Source: Salinivirgaceae bacterium (lineage in GTDB: Bacteria; Bacteroidota; Bacteroidia; Bacteroidales; SZUA-534). Taken from it: a stretch of 64,000 nucleotides of DNA. The position numbers were made by a program, and so were the translations under genes. The notes under the pieces were generated by a model. That model was not told the DNA's origin. It was given only the letters and a program-made list of their open reading frames with translations, and made no database searches. Shown in pieces: positions 17,568 to 27,500 of the stretch. Location of the stretch: assembly GCA_017527435.1 (NCBI GenBank), contig JAFXQB010000001.1:378696-442695 (forward strand). The letters run 5' to 3'. Numbering within the stretch: the stretch's first letter is position 1; every line of letters starts with the position of its first letter.

Positions 17568-19241
17568 TCAGAATCTGAAAATAATGCCAAGTTTGAGCAA
17601 CTCTTTGAACTGCAATCCTTTGGTCGTGCCAATCTGCTTTCCTTCATCATCCTTAACCGGAATTTCCTGATCATCATCGTAAATCATTTCGGTGGTGATG
17701 GTTGCACGAACATTGTAGTTGATGGGGAAAACCATCTCAAGGTTCCAGTCCACATCGACATTTTGCGGCTTATGAAAGTAGTTCGAGAAAAATTCCGCCA
17801 CAGAATTTACTTCGATATTTTTCCAAAACCTGTTCTTATACACCCATTTAAGATAAAGGCCTGTCTCACTACGCACGTATCGGTCATCATCAACATTGTA
17901 ACGTGAGTGACTCACTGAATCGCTCACGACAAAGGTGTTTTTTGATGTAAGCGGCGACACCGTTATGCTGTTGTGCTCATTGGGTTTATACTCAAGACCT
18001 GCGCCAACTGTGAGTGTGGCCGGTGCCATAAACCGCGATGCGAGCCGTGTTTTGACATTGCCGTTGTACTCGTAAATGGGGCCGAACTGCGATTTAAATT
18101 CAAGCTGCGCGCTATAGTAGAATTTCTTGAAGGCTCGGTAGCCATAGTTCGATGTGATATTGATTTTGTCTTCGTTTGTACGCATCGTTTTTTTGCCTTG
18201 ACGGATTGCGCCATATTTAAACACGCCCTTGTTTTCCCACAAGTGCGGTCCACGTTTGTAGTTGGCATATAGTTCGACAGTCGACAACAATGTTATGGTA
18301 TTCTCACCGCCCTTGATCCAATTGTGCAGAGCCATTTGTGTGGCATCGATGGCTATTTTTCCGCCCAACCGCCAGTACTTCGGGTCTTCCGGCTGCTGAA
18401 GCGCAACGCGAACCAACTGACGATTCCGTACTTCAGAGAGAATATCAAGCAGCAGCTGGCGGGTTTTCTCAATATCATCGGTCTCTACTATTTCGGGTGA
18501 ATCGTTGATAAGCAGGCGAAACGAGTTGCGGTGGATGTCGCGGATGAGTACCGGCTCATCATTTCCGGCAAGATCTTTAATTGTTGTGCGGATAACACGC
18601 GGACTGCCATTGAAAAGACGGAACCGCAGTGAGTCGCCGTTCAAATTGACTAGATAAAAGGTTGTTGTGTCATTACGCAATCGCCGTATCTGACTGAGTA
18701 CCGGCATTTTTCTGATATCGGAAAGATTCTTGCGAATGGCTTTTACCAACGTATCGGTGTATGGCGTGGTGATGGACACCAAACTGTCGTAGTTAACGCT
18801 ATTGTCCGATACAAGGTCGAGAATCTCGCTGAAAACAGAGTCGGCAGTTGACACATCCATCGTATCCAGCGTACGCCGCAAGTGCCATTTCACACGATTA
18901 TCGGTCATCTCGCGCTCAAATCTCTCATTGCGCACCCGCACCGTGTCATAGAAAGCACGCATCCAAGCCAGCTCAATTTCAGGTCGATTGTTGTCGACAA
19001 GCTTTACAAAATCAGAAAAGTTATGTCTGGCAGTATCGGCGGGCAACTGATAGTTCAAGTATCGGTAGGCTTCATAAAAAGCAGAGTCAATGATATTGGC
19101 TGGACGATTTTGCCGAAAATAGTTGTTTATCAACTCTCGGTCCCAACTCTCACGGACCGGACGTCGCGCACCACGTCGTTGAGCCGACAGAAGCATCGGG
19201 CAAAGACAAAGTAGCAGCAATATCAATTTCCGCAAAGACAT
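17568..19241 (-). CDS. DUF3078 outer-membrane protein
   Basis: 557 residues from the ATG at 19241, which gives MSLRKLILLLLCLCPMLLSAQ, a signal peptide; an upstream in-frame ATG would add 38 residues reading through the promoter. The C-terminal half has the DUF3078 pattern (MALHNWIKGGENTITLLSTV, HLWENKGVFKYG, KINITSNYGYRAFKKFYYSA, SQFGPIYEYN) and reads as a beta-barrel ending in Phe. The N-terminal half is an Arg/Asp-rich periplasmic region unlike the usual short DUF3078 protein. Function unknown. Confidence 0.8.
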   Translation of the reverse strand: MSLRKLILLLLCLCPMLLSAQRRGARRPVRESWDRELINNYFRQNRPANIIDSAFYEAYRYLNYQLPADTARHNFSDFVKLVDNNRPEIELAWMRAFYDTVRVRNERFEREMTDNRVKWHLRRTLDTMDVSTADSVFSEILDLVSDNSVNYDSLVSITTPYTDTLVKAIRKNLSDIRKMPVLSQIRRLRNDTTTFYLVNLNGDSLRFRLFNGSPRVIRTTIKDLAGNDEPVLIRDIHRNSFRLLINDSPEIVETDDIEKTRQLLLDILSEVRNRQLVRVALQQPEDPKYWRLGGKIAIDATQMALHNWIKGGENTITLLSTVELYANYKRGPHLWENKGVFKYGAIRQGKKTMRTNEDKINITSNYGYRAFKKFYYSAQLEFKSQFGPIYEYNGNVKTRLASRFMAPATLTVGAGLEYKPNEHNSITVSPLTSKNTFVVSDSVSHSRYNVDDDRYVRSETGLYLKWVYKNRFWKNIEVNSVAEFFSNYFHKPQNVDVDWNLEMVFPINYNVRATITTEMIYDDDQEIPVKDDEGKQIGTTKGLQFKELLKLGIIFRF

Positions 19242-19258
19242 TGTTCGTGTTGTTTTTG

Positions 19259-19266
19259 CAAAAGTA
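19259..19266 (-). promoter_or_regulatory. -7 element of the DUF3078 gene
   Basis: TACTTTTG on the minus strand, 17 bp before the ATG at 19241; confirms that start. No clear -33 element. Confidence 0.6.
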
Positions 19267-19396
19267 AGTATTAAATCGCGGAAAAACCGAGCCTGTGAAT
19301 CGGTGAATAGACCAAAATAGTCGAGAAAGTTACGCTGCCGACCATCAACGACCAACTATCACTCAAATCATAGTTTTCACAATGTCTCGTATGCAT

Positions 19397-19432
19397 AAAA
19401 AAAGCCCGTCGGAATACGACAGGCCTTTATGT
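19397..19432 (-). terminator. Terminator of the barrel protein gene
   Basis: Minus strand GCCTGTCG, TATTC loop, CGACGGGC, then a T run; 15 bp after the stop at 19447. Confidence 0.8.
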
Positions 19433-19446
19433 TGCGTCATTGGTGT

Positions 19447-20154
19447 TTAGAAGTTAAACTCAAGACCGCCATTCAGAGTCATGCGCATATATGGTTTCCC
19501 ATAGTTGGTTTTGACCATCCCGCGAAAATAGATGTAGTATTCCGGTGTGAGTGTCAATGCCACATGCTTGGCAATTTTATATTTGCAAAGCAACTGCACA
19601 TTACCGCCCAAAATATGGTTAGGATTCTCGTATGCAATTTCATTGTAGTTATAGTAGCTCCTTGGGCGAATGTAGTGCTCAAGCGGATTCTCATATTTCA
19701 CCTTAAGGTTTTTCGACTCACGGGCAATATTGAATTCCCACAACAAACCGGGCGATACAAAAATCTTCCATTTTTCGCTCTCGCTCAACAGATAGTCGAA
19801 CCTAAAGTTCACACCCATATTCCATATTTTGGCGCGGGTTTCGTAGATTTTGCTTTTGATTTTGTAAGTCATTTTTGCAGTGTCCCACAATGCCTTATAA
19901 TGAAACTCTTCGTGCTCGATTTCTATGCGGAAACGAGTTTTAGCCGATGTACGAATGCCAAGGTCGACAGCAACATTGTAGCCAGGTATTCCGTTCTTGA
20001 ATATGTTACCATAGTAGTTGGTATCAGTTTTGTAACCATTGATGTTGTGCAGAACACCACCATTGATACCCAATGTTATGTATTCTTCAGTCTGCGCGCT
20101 TGCAGCCGAAATTGCTGAAACAAATAGCAATACAAATAATGATAGTCTTTTCAT
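19447..20154 (-). CDS. Outer-membrane beta-barrel protein
   Basis: 235 residues: signal peptide (MKRLSLFVLLFVSAISAASA), then alternating hydrophobic strands (ITLGINGGVLHNING, YNVAVDLGIRTSAKTRFRIE, LTPEYYIYFRG) and a terminal MTLNGGLEFNF ending in Phe, typical of BAM-inserted porin-like barrels. No ligand domain is seen and I cannot assign a role. It is a monocistron with its own promoter and terminator. Confidence 0.75.
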   Translation of the reverse strand: MKRLSLFVLLFVSAISAASAQTEEYITLGINGGVLHNINGYKTDTNYYGNIFKNGIPGYNVAVDLGIRTSAKTRFRIEIEHEEFHYKALWDTAKMTYKIKSKIYETRAKIWNMGVNFRFDYLLSESEKWKIFVSPGLLWEFNIARESKNLKVKYENPLEHYIRPRSYYNYNEIAYENPNHILGGNVQLLCKYKIAKHVALTLTPEYYIYFRGMVKTNYGKPYMRMTLNGGLEFNF

Positions 20155-20197
20155 CCGTTTATTTTTTGTATGGCCCGGATTCCCCCGAAAGCCGCTG

Positions 20198-20205
20198 CAA
20201 AACTA
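20198..20205 (-). promoter_or_regulatory. -7 element of the barrel protein gene
   Basis: TAGTTTTG on the minus strand, 43 bp before the ATG, with a TTG 22 bp further upstream (slightly long spacing). Confidence 0.5.
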
Positions 20206-20545
20206 TAATAATTAATTAAACCGCCATCAATTTTCCGTCATTGTTGGGAATTTTTGGCACACAATAATATACGCAGCCGCAATGCTTTTTATTGTTTGCC
20301 TATTTCCTCTGAAAAAAAACGACATCGCAAGACTGTCATTAACATTTCAGACAAAATGACACACAAATATAAAACTATAAAATTCTATAAATCAATAATA
20401 TTATAACAGCAAACATACCATACAAGCCAATTTGTCAGTAAAAAATATGGCAAAAAGTGGACAATAATTCCACTTTCGGGTATTGGCACAAAAGTTGAAA
20501 ATGTATGGGCGTTTTCGATTTAGAAACAATGTAAAACTAAAATAT
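20206..20545. other. AT-rich intergenic region between barrel gene and hsp20 pair
   Basis: Divergent spacer of about 340 bp. It contains a TGTCAT...ATGACA inverted pair near 20335-20365 and A/T runs, but no TAnnTTTG box for hsp20 that I trust and no ORF. A stress-specific promoter for the hsp20 genes is expected here but cannot be pointed to. Confidence 0.4.
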
Positions 20546-20550
20546 GGAGG
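20546..20550 (+). promoter_or_regulatory. Strong ribosome-binding site of the first hsp20 gene
   Basis: GGAGG 8 bp before ATG 20559. The context ATGGAGGATTTGA recurs before the second copy (GGAGG at 21028-21032), where its first ATG is out of frame with the gene; so in both copies the inner ATG is the start and ATGGAGG is the binding site. Confidence 0.7.
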
Positions 20551-20558
20551 ATTTGATT

Positions 20559-20996
20559 ATGAAACTCGCAAGATTTAACAATTACCAACCGTCGGTATTC
20601 GACCCATTCTTCGACACCGATTTGTTTGATTGGGCAAACCGCAACTACTCTGAAACCAACACCACAGTGCCTTCAGTGAACATTAAAGAGAACGCCGACG
20701 CGTTCAACGTTGAAATGGCTGTTCCGGGGTTCGACAAAAAGGACTTCAAGATTGCTCTCGACCACAACGTTCTGACCATCTCGTCGGAGAAAAAGATTGA
20801 GAATGAGCACAAAAACGGCGAGCATTTCACCCGCCGCGAGTTCAGCTATCAGTCGTTCAGCCGCTCGTTCACGCTGCCTGAGGCTGCCAACGGCGACAAG
20901 ATTTCGGCCAAATATGAGAACGGCATCCTGAACGTTGAGATTCCGAAACGCGAAGAAGCCAAACCGAAACCAATGCGCCAAATCGCTATCGCTTAA
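20559..20996 (+). CDS. Hsp20-family small heat-shock protein (copy 1)
   Basis: ATP-independent holdase chaperone of 145 residues. The alpha-crystallin domain spans about 30-135 (VPSVNIKENADAFNVEMAVP to SAKYENGILNVEIPK) with the conserved A-x-x-x-n-G-v-L motif form YENGILNVEIPKRE, and a C-terminal IAIA in place of I-x-I. Start chosen at 20559 from comparison with copy 2. Tandem with a near-identical paralogue 46 bp downstream. Confidence 0.95.
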   Translation: MKLARFNNYQPSVFDPFFDTDLFDWANRNYSETNTTVPSVNIKENADAFNVEMAVPGFDKKDFKIALDHNVLTISSEKKIENEHKNGEHFTRREFSYQSFSRSFTLPEAANGDKISAKYENGILNVEIPKREEAKPKPMRQIAIA

Positions 20997-21041
20997 AATA
21001 TTGAAAATTAATGTCTAACAAATAAATGGAGGATTTGAACT

Positions 21042-21476
21042 ATGACACTCGCAAGATTTAACAATTATCCGTCGTTGTTCGACCAACTGTTTGACACTGA
21101 CCTGTTTGACTGGTCGAACCGCAATTACTCTGAAACCAACACCACGGTGCCTTCAGTGAACATTAAAGAGAACGCCGACGCGTTCAATGTTGAAATGGCC
21201 GTTCCTGGGTTCGACAAAAAGGACTTCAAGATTGCTCTCGACCACAATGTTCTGACCATCTCGTCAGAGAAAAAGGTTGAGAATGAGACCAAAGAAGGTG
21301 AGCGCTTCACACGCCACGAGTATAGTTATCAATCGTTCAGCCGCTCGTTCACGCTGCCTGAAGCCGCCAATGGCGACAAGATTTCGGCTAAGTACGACAA
21401 CGGCATCCTGAACGTTGAAATTCCGAAACGCGAAGAAGCTAAACCAAAACCAATGCGCCAAATCGCTATCGCTTAA
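21042..21476 (+). CDS. Hsp20-family small heat-shock protein (copy 2)
   Basis: 144 residues, nearly identical to copy 1 over most of its length at protein level and very similar at DNA level; differences cluster at the N-terminus (NNYPSLFDQLFDTDLFDWSN) and around KVENETKEGERFTRHEYSY. Same GGAGG site and spacing. Probably co-transcribed with copy 1 and ended by the terminator at 21500-21530. The copies differ at the Pro-Gly codon pair (CCGGGG in copy 1, CCTGGG in copy 2). Confidence 0.95.
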   Translation: MTLARFNNYPSLFDQLFDTDLFDWSNRNYSETNTTVPSVNIKENADAFNVEMAVPGFDKKDFKIALDHNVLTISSEKKVENETKEGERFTRHEYSYQSFSRSFTLPEAANGDKISAKYDNGILNVEIPKREEAKPKPMRQIAIA

Positions 21477-21499
21477 CGTTTTAGCAGCATAAACGAAAG

Positions 21500-21530
21500 A
21501 AGCCAGCCCTTGCGGGTTGGCTTTTTTTAT
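21500..21530 (+). terminator. Terminator of the hsp20 pair
   Basis: AGCCAGCCC, TTGC loop, GGGTTGGCT, then seven T. Its T run reaches the 3' end of the convergent rsmF gene. Confidence 0.85.
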
Positions 21531-22885
21531 TCCACATTCATCCTGATTTTCCAATTCTGCGGATAAAGATTGTTCCAGCGGTTGCCAATGTTTTTTATCC
21601 AGCCGAGTGGTAAACCATTGAAAGTTACAAGGTTGAAACCTGCTGGTGCGTCGGCAACAAAGACATTGTCGCGGTGCAGATAGCGCAAGGCATCTTGCTG
21701 CGAAAGTTCCACAGCATTAAATGCCTGCCGGTTGAGCGCCCACGACAAAGCCAAATCGTGCTCGGGCGCCAATTTGTCGCCAAACAAATGAGCTACGGCT
21801 ATCCCCATCTTTCTGACATTCAGGTTGTCGGCCACAGTCAGCACGTCGGTGGCAATGGCTTGCGGCACGGCAATGGCGGTGTCGTTCCGCAGGTAGTAGT
21901 CGAAAGCGGTGCCGTCGGTCATCTCGTTCAGGCGCTGAACCAACTTTTTGGGGACGGGTGAGAGTTTGGTTTTCAGTTTTTTAGACGTTGCTGTGCTGCC
22001 GTCGGTTTTGCGGAAGACGCAGCAGAAAAATCCTTCGCCGCGCGTCAGGTGCTGAATGAAGCGGTAGCCGGTGCAGCCGTCTTTCTCAATCGGTGTAATG
22101 CCCCATTCGGGTGCAATGCTGATTTCGACAGGCTCGGCCGCAAACGTCGATTTTATCCACGCCATATTGTTCTCGTCTTCATCGGGGCAGAAGGTGCAGG
22201 TGCTGTAAATCAGGTAGCCGCCGGGTTTGAGCGCGTCCCACACATCGGCCACAATGCGTTGCTGGCGCTGGGCGCAAATGCGGGTATTGGCGGTGTTCCA
22301 CTCGCTAATGGCAACCTGGTCGCGGCGGAACATTCCTTCGCCCGAGCACGGTGCGTCAACAGCCACAACATCGAAAAATCCGGTCAGTCGGCCGAAGTCA
22401 GACGGGTCGTTGCTGGTGACAATGGCGTTGGGGCAGCCCCATTTGGTCAGGTTTTCGGCCAACACGGAAACACGGCTCGAAATCACTTCGTTGCTCACAA
22501 GCAGTCCGCCACTACCAATGAGCGATGTATAATGCGTGCTTTTGCCACCGGGTGCGGCGCAAAGGTCGAGAATGCGGATGTTGGGCTCATTGCCTGCAAT
22601 TTGCCGCAGTGCGTGCCCGACAAACATCGAACTTGCTTCCTGCACGTAGTAAGCGCCGGCATGCAGCAGCGGATCGAGCGTAAAAACCGGACGCTCGGCA
22701 AGATATCGTCCCTGCGGTTCCCACCCAACAACATCTTCGGCATCTGCCAACGTACTGTTTTTGTGCGGGTTGAGCCGTATGCTTGTCGGCACAGGTTGTT
22801 CGAGCGCCGCCGCAAAACGGTCGTAATCGGCACCTAACTGCCCGCGCATCCGCGCTTCAAAATCGTTTGGCAATGCAATTCCCAT
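21527..22885 (-). CDS. rsmF: RsmF/NOL1-NOP2-Sun family rRNA cytosine-C5 methyltransferase
   Basis: SAM-dependent m5C methyltransferase of 452 residues. N-terminal RNA-binding region, SAM site LDLCAAPGGKSTH (about 107-118), the two catalytic cysteines Cys180 (DAPCSGEGMFRRD) and Cys230 (IYSTCTFCPDEDE), and a C-terminal PUA-like RNA-binding part (about 300-452). That long C-terminus fits RsmF (16S C1407) better than RsmB; the target base is inferred. Convergent with hsp20. Confidence 0.9.
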   Translation of the reverse strand: MGIALPNDFEARMRGQLGADYDRFAAALEQPVPTSIRLNPHKNSTLADAEDVVGWEPQGRYLAERPVFTLDPLLHAGAYYVQEASSMFVGHALRQIAGNEPNIRILDLCAAPGGKSTHYTSLIGSGGLLVSNEVISSRVSVLAENLTKWGCPNAIVTSNDPSDFGRLTGFFDVVAVDAPCSGEGMFRRDQVAISEWNTANTRICAQRQQRIVADVWDALKPGGYLIYSTCTFCPDEDENNMAWIKSTFAAEPVEISIAPEWGITPIEKDGCTGYRFIQHLTRGEGFFCCVFRKTDGSTATSKKLKTKLSPVPKKLVQRLNEMTDGTAFDYYLRNDTAIAVPQAIATDVLTVADNLNVRKMGIAVAHLFGDKLAPEHDLALSWALNRQAFNAVELSQQDALRYLHRDNVFVADAPAGFNLVTFNGLPLGWIKNIGNRWNNLYPQNWKIRMNVE

Positions 22886-22901
22886 CAGTGTGAATTTTCT
22901 A

Positions 22902-22909
22902 CAAAAATA
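22902..22909 (-). promoter_or_regulatory. -7 element of rsmF
   Basis: TATTTTTG on the minus strand, 16 bp before the ATG at 22885. Confidence 0.6.
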
Positions 22910-23052
22910 GTCCTATTAGAACGCAGATGACGCAGATTGAACAGATTTATTTTGACATCTGACTTCAGACCACAGACTACAGTCGCATTACTGCTAATGG
23001 GGGTTCCCAACTTTTCATTTCTTCGATTATCTAATTATCCGTTTCACCAATG

Positions 23053-23060
23053 TATATTTG
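23053..23060 (+). promoter_or_regulatory. -7 element of the DUF4249 gene
   Basis: TATATTTG, 9 bp before the ATG at 23070. The TTG at 23058 that would extend the frame by four codons is part of this box. Confidence 0.6.
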
Positions 23061-23069
23061 CGGTCAATT

Positions 23070-23921
23070 ATGAGCAGGTTTCGCAAAAACATACTATTGC
23101 CGATAGTGGCGTTTGCAACGGCTTTTACCACAGGCTGTTACGAGCCGTCGGACTTTAATGCCTTTGGCAACGGCGAGCGCGTGGTGGTCATCGAAGGGCG
23201 AGTGACTGATGCCGATTCGGTTTCGACCGTTGTTGTAACACGGACAGTTGACGCTCTAAACGACAGCGATTGTGAGTTCGTCAACGATGCCATCGTCTAC
23301 CTGCGCGACGACCAAGGCAATTCCGCGCAACTTCAGAGTGCAGGCAACGGCGTTTATCGGACTGCCGAGATAGACGGCACCGTCGGCACACGGTATCTGC
23401 TTACCGTTGAAGTGGACGGCGACCATTACAGTTCAATCGACAAAATGCCACCGCAGGTACTGATTGACTCGATGGTGGTTGAATATCGCGACAACTACAC
23501 CATATTCGACACCATCGGCTACTACGTGTCGATTTACACAAGGCGGAACAACGACTCGGCTCAGTTCTATCGTGTTGAAATTGAGAAAAACGGCACCATG
23601 CTGAACGACGGACTATCGCTTTGGCTTTACCAAGATTCTCACCTGAGCGACATCTACAAAATGACTATTCCGCACACTTTCTTCATTGGCGATTCGGTGG
23701 TGGTTGGCGTCTATTCGCTGTCGGCAAACACCTATGAGTATTTTTCGGGGCTATCGAAGCAATTCTCAACCATTTACAGCAATATACAGCCCCCGCTGAC
23801 AAACCCGAAAACGAACATCCTGCCATCGGCTTTGGGATGTTTTCAGGCATCATCGGTCATCAGAACCCGTTTTGTGATTGGGAACGCCCGCCGCAAGGTG
23901 GTGATGGTTGCTGCGGATTAG
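23070..23921 (+). CDS. DUF4249 lipoprotein
   Basis: 283 residues. Signal MSRFRKNILLPIVAFATAFTTGC ends in a lipobox; the mature part has Ig-like strands (VVVIEGRVTDADSVSTVVVTR) and the DUF4249 closing block NPKTNILPSALGCFQASS. DUF4249 proteins are usually encoded next to a TonB-dependent receptor as its surface partner; no receptor is adjacent here, so this is an orphan. Its stop lies 1 bp from the stop of the convergent thioredoxin gene. Confidence 0.8.
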   Translation: MSRFRKNILLPIVAFATAFTTGCYEPSDFNAFGNGERVVVIEGRVTDADSVSTVVVTRTVDALNDSDCEFVNDAIVYLRDDQGNSAQLQSAGNGVYRTAEIDGTVGTRYLLTVEVDGDHYSSIDKMPPQVLIDSMVVEYRDNYTIFDTIGYYVSIYTRRNNDSAQFYRVEIEKNGTMLNDGLSLWLYQDSHLSDIYKMTIPHTFFIGDSVVVGVYSLSANTYEYFSGLSKQFSTIYSNIQPPLTNPKTNILPSALGCFQASSVIRTRFVIGNARRKVVMVAAD

Positions 23922-23922
23922 G

Positions 23923-24363
23923 CTATTTTTTCAGCAGAAACTCCTCAATAATCCGCTTGAAGAATGCCTTTGTCTCGTCGGCCGACCGCGCAATGCCCGA
24001 TGTCATCTGCGGCTTGCCGTTGAGCGGACAGTACAGAAACGCCGGAATGCCCTTGATGCCGAAAGCTGCTGACAGAGCCGGCTCTTGGTCGGTATTCACC
24101 TTATAAACATCAATCCGGCCCTTGTACTCATTGGCCAAATCTTCAAGAATAGGCGACGCTATGCGGCAAGGCCCGCACCAATCGGCATAAAAATCGACAA
24201 TGCACGGCTTGTCGCCAAGATAAACCCACTGCGTCGGGTTCTCTTCGTAGTTCATCACTTTTGTCAGGAAATCGGCTTTCGACATCTGCTTGACAATGGG
24301 CTCTTGCGCAAATAAACTGCCGCAAAGCGCCACGCAGAGCGAAATTAAGGCTATCTGTCTCAT
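23923..24363 (-). CDS. Exported thioredoxin-family protein
   Basis: 146 residues: signal peptide (MRQIALISLCVALCGSLFAQ), then a thioredoxin fold with active site DWCGPC (Cys63, Cys66), FYADWCGPCRIASPILEDLA and the cis-proline loop GIKGIPAFLY. A periplasmic thiol oxidoreductase; CGPC suggests a reducing potential as in thioredoxin. Partners are unknown. A possible -7 element is at 24389-24396. Confidence 0.9.
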   Translation of the reverse strand: MRQIALISLCVALCGSLFAQEPIVKQMSKADFLTKVMNYEENPTQWVYLGDKPCIVDFYADWCGPCRIASPILEDLANEYKGRIDVYKVNTDQEPALSAAFGIKGIPAFLYCPLNGKPQMTSGIARSADETKAFFKRIIEEFLLKK

Positions 24364-24388
24364 TGTATTTTTGATATTAGTTGCGTTG

Positions 24389-24396
24389 TAAAGATA
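24389..24396 (-). promoter_or_regulatory. Possible -7 element of the thioredoxin gene
   Basis: TATCTTTA on the minus strand, 25 bp before the ATG; last base deviates from TAnnTTTG. Confidence 0.4.
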
Positions 24397-24483
24397 GTAT
24401 TTTTTGTTTTCGAAATGCAGGGTTCAGAAATTCTTGCGACAAAAACCGGCCTGTTTCAGGCGGTGAAAACTCTTTTTTATTTG

Positions 24484-24521
24484 AAAAAAAAGTAGGGGCG
24501 AAAATCTTTTCACCCCTACCC
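24484..24521 (-). terminator. Strong terminator of the LRR surface protein gene
   Basis: Minus strand: GTAGGGGTGAAAA, GA, TTTTCGCCCCTAC followed by eight T; a 13-bp stem with one G-T pair. Confidence 0.9.
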
Positions 24522-24561
24522 TTTTAAATTATATGGACTCGCCGCGTACGACGCGTCTTAC

Positions 24562-27500
24562 TTATTCATTTATCATAACACGTTTGGCCACATTGCCAAC
24601 TTTTACAATGTAGATGCCTTCGGTGTTCATCAGGAACTCTGCGTAAACAGGTGTGTCAACATTGCGGTCGACAAGACGACCCATGGCATTGTAGATGAGA
24701 ATTTCGGCATCGGCATTCTCAATCACAATAACGTTGTGGTGAGCGTAGATGCTGACTGCGTTGGCAGCCGATTCGGCAACAGCTGTGACTTCGCCACCGT
24801 TTTCAACAGCAGCCTTGTAGCCCCAAACAACCTTGCAGTTTTCAGGATTCCAATGCTCTGCCCACCCGGCAGGCTGCGATTCGGCTTCACAGTAGATTGT
24901 CAGGCCTTTGCAGCCGGCAAACGCAGAATCGCCAATGAAAGTAACGCTGCGCGGAATAAATACCGATTTCAGACCTTCGCAACCATAGAAAGCACGCGCG
25001 CCGACGGTAACGTCGTCGCTACCCAAAACTTCGATGGTTTTCGATTTTTGAGTATTTTTCACACTGTCCATTTCGCCAATCTGAACCGTTTCTAGGCTAC
25101 TGCAGAAGGCAAATGCGCCATCGCCAATCTGCGTTACCGAACTTGGGATATCGATAGTCGACAGGCTTGCGCAGCCGCTGAACGCATTGCCGCCAATCTC
25201 GGTCACCGATGCCGGAATAGCAACCGAATCGAGTTTGACACAACCGCTGAATGTGTTTGCACCAATCGCCGTTATCGATGTCGGAATTCCTATGCTCGTA
25301 AGGCTTGTGCAGCCACTGAACGCGCTATCGCCGATGGCTGTCACCGATACCGGAATGGCTACCGAATCAAGTTTTGTGCAACCGGCAAACGCTGCCGCGC
25401 CGATGTTCGCCACTGTTTGGGGTATCTCAATGGTACTCAAGCTTGTACAACTTGTAAAGGCACTGTTTCCGATTTCCGTAAGGTTTTCGGGCAGAACCAC
25501 AGCGTCAAGACTTGTGCAGTTGGCAAATGCGCCGTCGTTGATGCTCGCAATCGAACTTGGAATGTTGACCGACGACAGGTTGGCGCAACCCGAGAAGGCA
25601 TTGCTTCCAATCTCAGTAACCGACTCGGGAATAACAACAGTGTCGAGCTTTGAGCAGCCTTCGAAAGCACCTGAGCCAATTGAAGTTACCGACCTGGGAA
25701 TATTGATGGTGTTAAGGCTTGTACAGCTGCTGAACGCATTGCTGCCAATCTCGGTAACCGATGCCGGAATGGCAACAGAATCAAGACTCGAGCAATTGGC
25801 AAACGCACCTTCGTTGATGGTTGTAACCGATGTCGGAATATTGACCGATGTAAGATTCTCGCAACCCGAGAAAGCGTTGTCTCCAATCTCTGTAACTGTT
25901 TCAGGAATAACCACTTCGGTAACAGTTGTACAACCTTCAAATGCACTGTTGCCGATACTTGTGATGGAATCCGGGATGGCGACCACCGAATCGGTACCGG
26001 TGTAAACAGTCAGATTATCAGACGAATAGATGAAATCACCATCGAATGTGCCGTTCACTGTCAGCGCACCCCAAGGCTCGCCAATGGCCGAACCATGATA
26101 AACAATGTTCTTGACTTTCAGGAATGCGTTGCCACCGATGCTGTCGACAGTATTCGGAACGGTCAGCGACACAATGCCTGTGCAGTTGGCAAAAGCATCG
26201 TTGCAGATAAGTTTCACCAATGCCGGTATCTTAACCGAATCGAGACTTGTGCAGCCTTCGAATGCGTTGTAACCAATGCTTGTAACATTGTACTGCACGT
26301 TGTCGGTCGTGATTTTTTCAGGAATGTTCGCATAGTGGATTGTACCAACGTAGCCCGCCAATACAGCCGTATGAGAAACGGTATCAATAGTGTATTTCAT
26401 GTTCCCGACAATACGGTTCGGGTCGAAAAGTTTGCGGAAATAAGCAGTCAGTGTCATATCCTTCCAGATTCCGACTCTGTAGGTGGCCTGTATACTGCCA
26501 TTGTCCCAGCATTCAAAAGCATAGCCTTCTTTAGGCGTGGCTGTAACCACAATGGTGTCGCCAGAATCATATGTGCCGCTGCCGGTAACCGTGCCGAATT
26601 CAGCATTGTTGGTTAAAACTGTCAGTGTGTATTTTATCGGTGCGGGTGTGTTCCACACAACTTGGCACGGATTCCACGATGCAACCCAATTGTCAGGCCA
26701 ACTTGCAGGTTTAGAAGCTGCGTCGCAGCGAATTGTCAGATTGCTGCACCCGGTGAACACATTACTGCCCATACTAAAGACCGAAGTCGGAATGGTGACT
26801 CTCTTAAGGCTGCTGCACCACCCGAACGCATAATCGCCAATCTTGTCTACAGAGTTAGATATAATTACATATTTAAGGTTCGAGCAACTTGAAAATGCGC
26901 TATTCTCAATGCTGTCAACAGCCGTCATTAACACCGTGGATACATTTTGACTGTTAGCAAAGGCTTGGCGGCCAATAATACGCACATTATCAGGAATTCT
27001 AGCAAGAGTGTCGGTGCCCACGTAGGCAGCAAGATAATATTTATAACTGTCTGTATAAATATAATCGCCGTCAACCACGCCATTGGCAACCAAAGCGCCC
27101 CACGGGCTACCTGTTGCCGAACCTGAATAGACAACATTTTTCACGCCATAGAAAGCATCTTGGTAAATACTTGTAACAGTGTTTGGTACAGTCACCGAAT
27201 TCAAATTATATCTGATGGCTGTGTCAATTGATGTAACTGTGTAGTCAGTACCATTGATGCTGATAACGCTCGGAATCACTACATCTTTTTCATTACCATT
27301 ATATTTTCGAATACCGACTGTTTGGGCGCTCTCGTTGATTGTGCAGTCGAATAAACTTGCCGGCGACTTGAGCCACACAACCGGACACGGATTCCACGAC
27401 GGATTCCAATTATCGTTCCACCCGTCAGGTTTCGAAGCGAAATCACAATAGATTGTTAGACTACCGCACCCATTGAATGCCGACATATCTATGGTTGAAA

